64,000 bases of DNA, taken from positions 465,626 through 529,625 of the forward strand of contig JACKAB010000008.1 of assembly GCA_020635285.1 (NCBI GenBank). Direction: 5' to 3'. This DNA comes from Ignavibacteriales bacterium (GTDB taxonomy: Bacteria > Bacteroidota > Ignavibacteria > Ignavibacteriales > Melioribacteraceae). Both the position numbers and the translations under genes were made by a program. Below the pieces are notes generated by a model. It was not told the DNA's origin, searched no databases, and saw nothing but the letters and a program-made list of their open reading frames with translations. Shown here in pieces: positions 42,483-52,912 of this stretch. Position 1 is the stretch's first letter. Each line of letters starts with the position of its first letter.

Positions 42483-44083
42483 TTGGCATCGGATTTAATT
42501 ACTGAGAAATTATCTTTCCAAGTTAAATCATTCCAAGAGAGTTTTGAGATTTTAACAAATTCAATTACTCTAAATGGAATGGCGAAACAATTTGATAAAA
42601 TATTACGAGGGAATTTTTTACCACTAAGGTAAATATATTTCATCGTGATAAAAACTCACCTAAATGGACCAATCTAATTAATAAGAATGTTTTTCAACAT
42701 CAATCTGAAGTTGAAAATTTTGATGAGTTAGCTTTAAAAATAGTAGCTAACTCTGATTCTTCTGAATTGTTTACAATCACTAAACTAATTGATTCTAAAC
42801 TTATAGCCATTGTTCTCGGTAAAAATTTGATGGAACAAGCTATTCAGAAATTGATAAAATAACATTTCAAATTTTCATTCAAATATTTGATAGTGCTTAC
42901 CAAGTTTTGCTCTCGAGAGGAAAAAAAAAAAAATTAATATTTTCATTAAACAATCGGGTTTCTCAACTCTATAGTTTAATTGATACCGGCATTGAGATTT
43001 CCAAAATAAGATTTGGTAATGATTTACTTGAGCTTGCTCTCTCACGTGCAATAGCTTTAACAAATTCATCATATGGGAGAATTAAAGTAACCAATAAAAA
43101 AGGTAATATTGATGAAATACACTTTCCGCCTAACATCATCAAATATGGCAAACCAAAAGTTAAATTTAGATTAATCAAAAAATTTGTTGATGTAGGAATT
43201 GAATATGAGTTTACACTTTGCGAAAAGGAAAGTCGCGAAGGAATTATTCAATTTGAAGATACAGATGAATTACTTTTTAGGCGCTATTGCCAGACAAGTA
43301 CAGGCAGCCATAGAAAATGATAGGGCGAATAAAGAAGCCCTAGAAAATGAAACAATGAAAAGAGAGTTAGCCGTTGCTGCATCAATTCAAAAAGAATTCT
43401 TCCCGAAAAATTACCAACCATTGATGGTTATGATATTTCTGGAATTAATATTCCTTCCAAAGAAGTAAGCGGCGATTATTATAATGTCTTTAAACTTGAA
43501 GATGGCAGATATGCTATAATTGTTGCGGATGTTACCGGAAAAGGAATGCCAGCTGCGCTGTTAGTAAGTACTTTAGATGCCTCTCTTCGTTCTTATCTAG
43601 ATTTCCATATTCCTCTTTCCGAAATGGCTGTAAAAATGAATACCATTATTTACAAATCTTCTACTGCAGATAAATTCATTACATTTCTAATAGCTGTGTT
43701 AAACCCAGAAAATGGGGATATTGATATTATTAATGCAAGGACACAATCCGGCACTTATACTAAGAAAAAATAATAAAATTGAAAAAATTGATGCTGGTGG
43801 TGTTGCCTTTGGAATGTTCGATATGGGATTACCTTTTGCGAGTGAAAAATTAAATTTAAAAAAAGGGGAACGACTTTTTATTTTTTTCTGATGGTATTCC
43901 CTGAAGCAATGGATAAAAAAGAAGTAGAATATACTGATGAAAGATTAGAAAAGTATTTTGTTGAAGTAAAACCCAAAAAGTGCTTCCGAATTTATTAGCT
44001 CAATTGTTGCCGATGTAAGATCTCACACCAAAGGTGAAATTCAAAGTGACGATATCACTGCACTTTATTTAATTCGTCAATAA
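42483..44083 (+). CDS. SpoIIE (PP2C) phosphatase with N-terminal GAF-like sensor (frameshifted)
   Basis: About 534 residues. The first 260 are an unrecognised or GAF-like sensor region (ASDLITEKLSFQVKSFQESF, LLELALSRAIALTNSSYGRI) then a signalling helix (ALENETMKRELAVAASIQK). The phosphatase has GYDISGINIPSKEVSGDYYN, VADVTGKGMPAALLV, AGHNPALIL, FSDGIPEAMDKK and SDDITALYLI. The two Asp and Gly-Asp metal ligands are present, though VSGDYYN replaces the usual VGGDYYD. Breaks at 42600, 42830, 42918 (A13 run), 43280, 43410, 43740, 43880, 43980. TTG start at 42483 after GGGGG. Resembles the 30402 phosphatase in its core (both have IDGYDI). Confidence 0.85.
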
Positions 44084-44157
44084 TTTTTTTATAAAAATAA
44101 GACAAGTAGTACGATAAAATTAACAACATCCTGTTTTTGTTTAAAAAAAAGGAAAAC

Positions 44158-47100
44158 ATGAAAATAATTACCATATCTTTTTGGAAAAAGCTCAGCATTA
44201 TTTTCTCATATTGTTTATCATTTTATCAACTCTGTCCTCTGCTCAAGAGACCATTCAAACCGAATTTATTACTTTATCAGATGGATTAAGTTCTGCAGGT
44301 ATTAGGGCAATAATGCAAGATAGTTACGGACTAATGTGGGTTGGGACTTTAGCCGGATTGCATCAATATGATGGCTACAAATTTATACGATATAAAAATA
44401 TTCCGGGCAAATCAACAAGTTTACTAAATGATAATGTTTGGGGATTGGCAGAAGATAAAAATAAAAATATTTGGGTTAGTACAGAAGACGGAATTGCAAA
44501 ATATAATCGCACCAAAAATGAATTTAAAATTATGATTTGACAGAATTATTAAACGCCCCACCAAATGGTGGTGGAAGAGTCTTTAATATTCTGATTGACT
44601 CAAAAAATAGAATGTGGGCTGCCACGCGTAATTATGGAGTTTTGCTTTATAATGAACAAAATGATCGCTGGGATCAGGTTCCTATTTGGGAAAATGATAG
44701 CAAGAATGCTGTAATAGTTAATGCTTTGGTAATGCAATTAGCAGAAGACAAAGATGGGAAAATATGGGCAGGTTTTAGTCGCTATGGTTTATCCTATTAT
44801 GATAATAAGGATAGTACTTTTGTAACTGCTAGCATTAAAAATCTTGAAGGTGTAGTTGATTTTAGTAAGGGCGAGAATTTAATTACCAGTTTATATACTG
44901 ATCTGACAAATACAATATGGATTACAGGTAGGAATGGAATATATAAATATGATCAGATCACGACAAGTATAAGGCCAATAATAGAATATGAAAAATTTAA
45001 AATTTTTAAATGGCAATTATATGAACAGAATTATACCAGATCAAACTGGCAATATTTGGATTGCAAATAATTATAGAGGTATTGTAAAATTTGATGGAAT
45101 ATCAGATGACTTTACTGAAATTATTATTGATGGTCATGAAAGACTTAAAGATGGAACAATGGATTTATTTTGTTTTAGTGCAACACTTGATAATACTGGA
45201 ATAATTTGGTTTGCAACGGCTCAAGGAATAATGAAGTATGATGCTGGCCGTGAGTCTTTCATTAATTATAAATATGAGGATGGCAATAATAATAGTATAA
45301 GCAGTAATCAAGTTTTTGGTTTACTTGAATCAAAAAATAAATAAAGGTAAAATAATTGTTGGTACTAGAGGTGGAGGGTTAAATGTTTTTGATCAAAAGA
45401 AACAGAGCTTTAGCCAAATTAAATACAACATAATTAAAGATCAGTTTGGGGGATCTGTAAGAAGTATTGCCGAAGATAGTGATGGTTCATTGTGGCTTGG
45501 AACTTGGGGAGATGGATTGATTCATTTAGATAAAAGCTTTAGGAAATTCAAAGGTATACTTTTGATCCCAAATCGTTTAACAGTCTTTCCAATGACCAAG
45601 TAAGAGTCATAAAAAAAGATAATGAAGGTAATTATTGGGTAGGTACAAATGGTGGTCTTAATTTAATAAATGCTAAAACGAAAAAAAAAATAAACGAATA
45701 GGAAATCTAGTAACAAGAGTCTATCCCCAAGAACTTTATGATATAGTTGACAAATTTATTAGTAAGGGCAAGCAAAAAGCATCAATTAGTAAAGTGGGTG
45801 ATTTTGCAGATTTGACTAAATCATTTAACATTCTTAAACCTCGAAAATATTTAGTGATTTCTGGAGGAGAGGGCTTTTTGATGATAATTTATTATATGAT
45901 TATGGCTGGATTGTTAATTCTAAGAATGACACTATCTGGGGTTCTAGGGATGTTACTAAAACCTATGAATTAGGTGGCGCTGACAAAAATAGACTATGGC
46001 TTGATATAATTGAGTTAAAACCAGACAGCTATAAATTGCGTTATAAATCTGATGATAGTCACGGATATGGAGCTTGGAATGCCACCGAACCACTATACCC
46101 TCAATTCTGGGGAATAAGTATTGTTGAATTGGAGATGATGATTCTCAAGCGAAAGAAATAAGCAGATATCTAAATGAAACAAAAAAAAAAAAAAATTAAT
46201 TAAAGGGAATAATATCCGATCAATACATATTTCGAAAAATACTGTTTGGATCGGTACCGACCTATTTGGATTAAACAAGATAGATTTAGAAAATAATTCA
46301 GTTAAAACATATAGCAATGACAAAAACTCCCAAAATACTCTAAGCAATAATAGCGTTCAATTTATTCACGAAGACCAAGATGGTATACTATGGTTAGCGA
46401 CAAATTTAGGACTAAATAAATTTGATCCGATTAACGAAACCTTCAAAGTATACACTGAAGATGATGGACTTCCAACAAGTTATATAGCCTCAATATTACC
46501 TGGTGATGGTACTGATTTATGGTTAGCAACCCGAAATGGAATTTCCAAGATGGTAACTGACTCAGAAACTAAACAGGTTACTTTTTGTAAATTATGATAC
46601 TGAAGATGGAATTGAAGGATGGATTTTATTGCTCTTGCTGCACTAAAAGCTAGCAATGGGCAGTACTTTTTCGGGAGTGAACAAGGACTTAGCGCTTTTA
46701 CACCGGGTAACTCAAATACCATTGAACCGAATCTAATATTTTCTGATTTGAAAATTTCAAATAAATCAGTAAAATCATATGAAGCTGATGAAAGTCCGTT
46801 AGAAACATCATTACTTGATTTAGAGAAATTAGATCTGACCTATAATCAGAATGATCTGACTTTTTCATTTGCAGCACTTCATTACTCAAACCAAAAAAAA
46901 AATCAATACGCCCACCAACTAATTGGCTATGATAAAAGCTGGGTATTTGATAATAAAAGAGAAGTAACTTATACGAACCTTGACCCCTGGCGAATATACA
47001 TTTTCTGTAAAAGGATCTAACAGAGATGGTGTATGGAAATCAGCTCCCAAAACATTAGCAATAACAATTCATCCTCCTTGGTGGTTTACAACTTGGGCTT

Positions 47101-48008
47101 ATATAGGTTATGGCTTATTGTTTATTGGTTTAATATTTACCATTGATCGTTTACAAAGAAAAAGATTGCTTACAAAAGCTAGAGAAAGAATGAAAATTCA
47201 GGATGCTGAGCATAGGGCTGAGGCAGCTGAACTGCAAGCAAAAGCTACTGAATCTGAAAGACGTGCATTGGAATTAGAATTCAATCAGAAAAAAAAAAGA
47301 ATTAGATGAAGCAAGAGATTTGCAATTATCAATGCTGCCCAAAACGCTGCCGCAATTACCTCAACTGGATATTGCAGTCTATATGAAAACAGCTACTGAA
47401 GTTGGAGGTGATTATTATGATTTTAATATTGGTTTGGATGGCACCCTGACTTGTGTTCTTGGTGATGCTACCGGTCACGGAATGAAAGCAGGAACAATGG
47501 TTACCGCCGTTAAAGGATTGTTTAACAGTTATGGTGCTAATCCCGATATTCTCTATTCTTTCCAAGAGATAAGCAGATGTATAAAACAAATGCAGCTTGA
47601 TAAGCTTTCAATGTGCATGACGATGTTAAAAATTAATAATAATAAATTGTTAATGTCCGCTGCCGGCATGCCGCCAATTTTAATTTATAATCATAGTGAA
47701 AAGAGTGTATCAGAACAGGTGATTAAAGGAATGCCACTTGGAACTTTTGATAAATATCCATATGACGTACGCGAGAGACAGAATTAAATAGCGGGGATAC
47801 ATTACTATTAATGAGTGATGGATTTCCTGAGCTTCTTAATTCAGAAGGTGAACTTTATGGTTATCAGCGTGTAAGAAATTCATTTGAAAATATTGCTGAA
47901 AAAACTCCGGAAGAAATTATTAATCACTTGAAAGATGAAGGATCAAGATGGGTAAAAGATCAAGACCCGGATGATGATGTGACGTTTGTGGTTATTAAAG
48001 TTAAATAA
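44158..48008 (+). CDS. Sensor phosphatase 1: beta-propeller, Y_Y_Y, one membrane helix, SpoIIE (frameshifted)
   Basis: About 1280 residues. After a signal peptide come Reg_prop propeller repeats of the pattern GLMWVGTLAGLHQYDGY, NIWVSTEDGIAKYN and LWLATNLGLNKFD; the propeller is interrupted near residues 550-650 (45810-46130) by a domain marked YGWIVNSKNDTIWGSRD and YKLRYKSDDSHGYG. A Y_Y_Y domain follows (YTNLDPGEYTFSVKGSNRDG), then one membrane helix (YIGYGLLFIGLIFTI), a coiled coil, and PP2C with EVGGDYYDF, GDATGHGMKAG, AAGMPP, LLMSDGFPEL and DDDVTFVVIK. In two-component relatives this sensor drives a histidine kinase; here the output is a phosphatase. Frame breaks include 44190, 44530, 45010, 45340, 45560, 45690, 46130, 46580, 46985, 47300 and 47785. 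It opens the FIST-SpoIIE-propeller operon. Confidence 0.88.
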
Positions 48009-48038
48009 AAAAAATAATAAAACATAAGAGAGTAAAAA

Positions 48039-49197
48039 ATGAAAGCAAAATCTATTAAAGGAAATTCACCTGAGGATGTAAAAAATGAATTATCTAACAG
48101 CATGTCTGATGGTTTTAAGCCAACGTTAGCAATCATCTTTTTATTTCAATAAAACAAGATAGAGAAGCTGTATGCGAAATTATTAATAATAAAGGAATTG
48201 ATATCATTGGCGCTACTTCATCTGGAGAATTTATAGATGGACATGAAAGCGAAGGCGGAATAGTAATTTTACTTTTGGATTTAAACAAAAATAATTATTC
48301 CATACTGTTTGAAGATATTCAAGAAAGATCTCTGGAAGAAGCCACACAAAGTATGATAGAGAGTGCTTTAAAGAAATTTGAAAAGCCTGCATTCATCCTA
48401 GTTACAACATTATTAAAATCAGATGGGGGAATGCTTGATGGGGAAGGAATGGTGAGATATATTGAAAAATTAGCCGGTCCCGATATCAGCATGTTTGGCG
48501 GCATGGCGGGTGATGATTTATCGTTCAAGGGCACATGGATTTTTACACAAGGTAAATCGACAGACTATGGAATGGCTGCTTTGGTGTTGGATGAATCAAA
48601 AATTGAGCTGCATGGATTAGCTTTCTCTGGATGGAAGCCTATGGGTGTGTTCCCCGGACAGTAACAAAAAGTGAAGGTAATTTGATCTATAGTATCGATA
48701 ACCGTCCGGCACTAGAAATATATCTACATTTATTAGGCGAGGAAATATCATCTACAGATGACCAAATAGATTTTTTGATAGAATTGGTATCCACTATCCG
48801 TTTCAGATAGAACGGGAAAACCGCGAACCAAAGATGTGTAATCCAATTGGGTATGATAAAGAGAAGCAAGCATTAATTGTGAATCAGATGTACCTCAAGA
48901 TTCAACCCTTCGTTTTTCAACCCTCCCGACTTTGATATAATTGAGACTGTTATAGATAAAGCCGATAAATTTAAAAATGAACATAATGCTGAAGCTGATG
49001 CACTGCTGATATTTTCATGCGCAGGTCGATTTGAGTGCTTTAGGTCCAATGGCACAGCAAGAAAATGAAGGAATACAAAAGGTATGGAATGCACCGATGG
49101 CTGGTTTCTATACATACGGGGAATACGGAAAAGGAATAAATGGTAAACACGAAATCCATTCAACAACATGCAGCTGGGTAGCACTGAAGGAAAATAA
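48039..49197 (+). CDS. FIST domain sensor protein 1 (frameshifted)
   Basis: About 385 residues, the FIST_N domain (KAKSIKGNSPEDVKNEL, GIDIIGATSSGEFIDGHESE, ISMFGGMAGDDLSFKGTWIF) and FIST_C domain (EADALLIFSCAGR, MAGFYTYGEYGKGINGK). FIST domains are thought to bind small ligands such as amino acids and occur in signalling proteins. Breaks near 48140, 48655, 48780, 48890, 48915 and 49028. The natural end is ALKEK followed by TAA at 49195, as in the third copy; without the missing A the frame runs on to 49267 over the next gene. First of three tandem paralogues. Confidence 0.85.
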
Positions 49198-49226
49198 TAA
49201 TTTTAGTAAATATAAGGAAATATCGT

Positions 49227-49550
49227 ATGAAAAAAGGAATGATAAAAGTAAGTGTACTTTACCCTAATAATGAAAGTAACAAATTTGATATAGAATATTA
49301 CAGAACTAAACATGTTAATCTTGTTACTAGCTTATTAGGTGACTCATTAAAAGGAGCGACCACTGAATCTGGATTGGGAGGAGGCGCCCTAAATTCACCC
49401 GCCCCATTTGTTTCAATCGCTAATATGTATTTTAATACAATAGAAAGTTTTCAAAACTCGTTTGGACCAAATGCTGACAAAATAATGGGAGACCTGCCGA
49501 ACTTTACCAATATTGAACCAATTATTCAAATAAGTGAAGTTGTGATTTAA
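49227..49550 (+). CDS. EthD family protein
   Basis: The 107-residue product has the EthD (ferredoxin-like, ABM-related) pattern: VSVLYPNNESNKFDIEYYRT, KHVNLVTSLLGDSLKGATTE, then DLPNFTNIEPIIQISEVVI at the end. EthD proteins are small dimers first linked to ether degradation; most have no known reaction. It stands between FIST copies 1 and 2, in the same direction, with 29- and 67-base gaps, and is frame-clean. With the double-ABM protein at 31722 it is a second small ferredoxin-like protein among the signalling genes; a sensory or redox role is only inferred. Confidence 0.85.
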   Translation: MKKGMIKVSVLYPNNESNKFDIEYYRTKHVNLVTSLLGDSLKGATTESGLGGGALNSPAPFVSIANMYFNTIESFQNSFGPNADKIMGDLPNFTNIEPIIQISEVVI

Positions 49551-49617
49551 TTTATTCTCTATCATTAAAAGTGTCGAGTCACTCTAAGAAAAAATAATTA
49601 AATAAATAAGGTTTTAA

Positions 49618-50754
49618 ATGAAAGCAAAATCAATTAAAGGAAAATCAGTTGAGGAAATAAATACTGAATTAGCTGGTTGTATGTCGGATAATTTTCAGCC
49701 AACACTTGCAATTGTTTTTTTATCCGCATTAGATGAATTAGAAGCTGTTTGTGCAATATTAGATAACGAGGGTATCAGGATATTTGGAGCTACTACAGGA
49801 GGAGAATTTATCGATGGTGTAGTGGATGAAGAATCAATTGCCATAATGTTATTAGATATGAATCCTCTTTTTACAATCTCATTATTGACAGCTAATAATA
49901 ATTCTACTGAAGATATTGCAGACATAATTAGTGCTCAGGAATAAAAACATTTTCTAATCCTGGATATATTATTTCAATTGCAGGTCGCCTAATTGATGGT
50001 ACATTGCTAATTAATGGCATGGATAAAAAGCTTGGCAAAAATGTCTCCATATTTGGTGGATTAGCTGGAAATCTTATTGATGGATCAGGAACTTCTGTTT
50101 TTGATAATAATAATCGTACCCCAAATGGATTGCTTTCCTTAATAATAGATAATGATAAAATTGAGATGACCGGATTTGCAACATCGGGATGGCAGCCCAT
50201 TGCAACATTTCATACCATTACAAAAAGTGAAGGACATATGGTTTCTACTATTGATGAAGAGCCAGCAATGGATATGATTGCGAAATATTTGGGTAAATCA
50301 TTCGAAGCAGATACTACTGAGGAAATAATTTATTCAAAAGAAGCCTCACCCATTCAATTATATAGGGATAATTCACCTTCAGTACTTAGGGAAATAACTT
50401 ATTTTAATGGTAAAACCCGAGAGGTGCATTTCTCCGGGCCAGTTACTCAAGGAACCAAATTTAGATTTTCTTTACCTCCTGACTGGGATATAGTTGATAA
50501 AATAAAATCAGACTGTCTCATGGTTAAAGAGCAAAAACAACCTGAAGCTGACGCAGTAATTATATTTTCTTGTTCTGCCAGATTATTATCATTAGGTCCA
50601 ATGATAAATTCAGAAATTGAGGAAATAAAAAATACTTGGGAATGTCCCACTGTTGGGTATTTCTGTTTTAAGTGAAATTGGCAGGTATCTTGAGGGTGAG
50701 ACTGAATTTCATAATAATACATGTTCAATAGTTTTGTTAAAAGAAAAAATATAG
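49618..50754 (+). CDS. FIST domain sensor protein 2 (frameshifted)
   Basis: About 379 residues; same two-domain layout as its neighbours. FIST_N: KAKSIKGKSVEEINTELAG, GIRIFGATTGGEFIDG, and after a break near 49945 VSIFGGLAGNLIDGSGT; FIST_C: EADAVIIFSCSARLLSLGPM, then after a break near 50650 SVLSEIGRYLEGETEFHNNT and a closing KEKI. The short conserved C-terminal LLKEK is shared by all copies. The first 40 bases of coding sequence match those of copy 3 almost exactly, showing recent duplication or conversion. Confidence 0.87.
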
Positions 50755-50762
50755 AGAGATAT

Positions 50763-51924
50763 ATGAAAGCAAAATCAATTAAAGGAAAATCAGTTGAAGA
50801 AATTAAATCTGAATTACAAAAAGTATGGAAGATGCCTGCCTGCCGGACAGGCAGGGTTTTCAACCAACTTTAGCAATTGTATTTTTATCTGTTAGTCAAG
50901 ATAGAGATGGAATTTGTTCTTTACTTGATGAAAATGGAATCTCAATATTTGGCGCTTCGACAAATGGCGAATTTATTGACGAAGAATTTGAGAAAGAATC
51001 AGTTGCAATTCTTCTACTGGATATAAATCCATCATATTTTACAATAATCTTTGAGGAGTACCCAGAAAAAAAATTACCGTGAGGTAACTCAGAGCATTGC
51101 TAAAAAATCGTTGGAATTCTTCAAGACTCCCAACCTTTCTTGTTGCAGGAAGTAATCTAGAAACAGATGCAGAAGAGCTCCTTTTTGGTTTTTCGGATGT
51201 TGTAGGAAAGGATGTTTTTGTATATGGAGGAATGGCAGGTGACGATTACGCATTTAAGGAACAATTTGTTTTTACAAATCATAATTCTAGCAATCGTGGA
51301 ATTGTAACACTAGTCTTAGATGAAGAAAAAATTGATGTTGCCGGAATTGCTACCTGTGGATGGAAAGCCGTTGGTACAGAAAAAAACTGTGACAAAAAGT
51401 GAAGGTAATCATGTTTTTACTGTGGATGATGTTCCGGTTCTTGAATTAACCAAAAAGTATGGTGGATTAGATGCATTGCAACCTGCAAATGAGATGCAAG
51501 TAATTGAAATTGGAACGAACTTTCCGCTCCAGTTACAACGAGAGATAGGTGATCCCGTGATGAGGCCCGGTCTCCTAATAGATTGGAACGATGGGTCATT
51601 TTATTGCAGCGGAACTGTACCACAAGGTTCAAAAGTAGGTTTTCACTTCCCCCGATTTTGATGTAATGGAAAAAGTAATTAAAGGGGTTGAAAAATTTAA
51701 AACAAACCCAAATGCCGGAAGCTGATGCGGTAATTGTATTTAGTTGTGCCGGAAGAATATTGTCACTTGGACCACTCATGAGCAAAGAAATTGAAGGTGT
51801 TAAAAATGTCTGGAATGTTCCAATGGCGGGTATGTTCTCGACTGCAGAACTTGGTCGTGCTACTAACGGTAATCTAGAAATGCATAATCTGACTACATGC
51901 TGTATAGCATTAAAGGAAAAGTAA
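50763..51924 (+). CDS. FIST domain sensor protein 3 with palindromic-element insert (frameshifted)
   Basis: About 387 residues. FIST_N begins KAKSIKGKSVEEIKSELQK; after a break in the A-run at 50818-50822 it reads MEDACLPDRQGFQPTLA, in which ACLPDRQ is foreign: it is encoded by a 21-bp palindrome absent from the two paralogues. Then GISIFGASTNGEFIDEEFEK, VFVYGGMAGDDYAFKEQ, and FIST_C with EADAVIVFSCAGRILSLGPL and a last CCIALKEK. Further breaks near 51075, 51385, 51645 and 51705. Its stop is three bases before the ATG of the soluble SpoIIE phosphatase gene, which suggests translational coupling with that output protein. Confidence 0.87.
50835..50855. repeat. 21-bp palindromic element inserted in frame in a coding sequence
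   Basis: The element has eight-base arms (CCTGCCTG / CAGGCAGG) around CCGGA. Compared with the paralogous FIST genes (GATGGTTTTAAG and GATAATTTTCAG at this site), the bases GATG|GTTTTCAA are split by exactly 21 bases, adding seven codons and keeping frame. The peptide A-C-L-P-D-R-Q and its reverse-strand reading PVRQAG are tell-tale readings of this palindrome type that I know from proteins of many bacteria. A related 21-bp palindrome is at 16655-16675. Confidence 0.75.
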
Positions 51925-51927
51925 TTA

Positions 51928-52896
51928 ATGAATGAAGATCTAAAAAAATAGTTGAGTCTGTAGAAGGTTCGAATAATTTGAGTGATGAAGAAAAAGATAT
52001 TCTTATCAAAGCAGCTAAATCTGCTGATCGAGAACTTACAATAACGTTATTCAAATTAGATAGAACAGAAAAGGTTAAACGAACAACTGGAATATTGCTT
52101 GAAGAAACGATTGAAGAGCTTGAACAAAAAAGAAAGGCAGTTGAGGAACAAGCCAAATTAATTCAAATAGAAAATGAACGAAAGTCACTTGAGCTGGAGG
52201 AAGCAAGACAGCTCCAGCTTGCAATGCTTCCAAAACAATTGCCGAGCTTACCAAATATGAATATTGCAGTTTATATGCAGACTGCAACTGAAGTAGGCGG
52301 TGATTATTACGATTTTCATGTTGAAGAAGACGGCACGTTAACTGCGGTTATAGGGGATGCAACAGGACATGGTTTAAAAGCCGGAACTATTGTTACAATT
52401 ACAAAAAGTTTGTTCCACAGTTTGGCTACGAATGAAAACATATTAGAAACATTTTCAAAAATATCTAAAGTAATAAAGGATATGAAATTTAGGCAGCTCT
52501 CAATGTGTCTAACAATGATTAAAATAAAAAGAAAATAAAATGATTATCTCTTCTGCTGCAATGCCCCTGCGCTTGTTTATAGAAAAAATGAAAAAAAATA
52601 TTGATGAGATAGAATTGAGAGGTATGCCGCTTGGGGAATGAACAACTTTCCTTATAAAAAAAGAAGAGATACTCTTAAATAGCGGCGATACAATATTTTT
52701 AATGAGTGATGGTTTCCCGAATTAGCAAATAAGAATAATGAAATGTACGGATATGATAGGACAAAAACTGAGTTCCAATTAGTTGGAGAAAAGAACCGGA
52801 AGAAATAGTTGAATACTTAAAAATTCGGCTACAGATTGGATAGACGGAAAAGACCCTGATGATGATGTAACATTTGTTGTAATCAAAGTGAATTAA
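51928..52896 (+). CDS. Soluble SpoIIE (PP2C) phosphatase of the FIST operon (frameshifted)
   Basis: About 322 residues with no membrane helix. The N-terminal 85 residues form a helical/coiled-coil region (SDEEKDILIKAAKSADREL, LEQKRKAVEEQAKLIQIENE), followed by PP2C: LPNMNIAVYMQTATEVGGDY, GDATGHGLKAG, FLMSDGFPE and DPDDDVTFVVIKVN. Breaks near 51947, 52530, 52565, 52590, 52640, 52715, 52785 and 52820. It has no sensor domain of its own, and its start is coupled to the third FIST gene, so I infer that FIST proteins regulate it. The core is close to that of the three propeller phosphatases and unlike the 30402 and 42483 enzymes. Confidence 0.87.
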
Positions 52897-52912
52897 TAAA
52901 GGAATTAACCCA

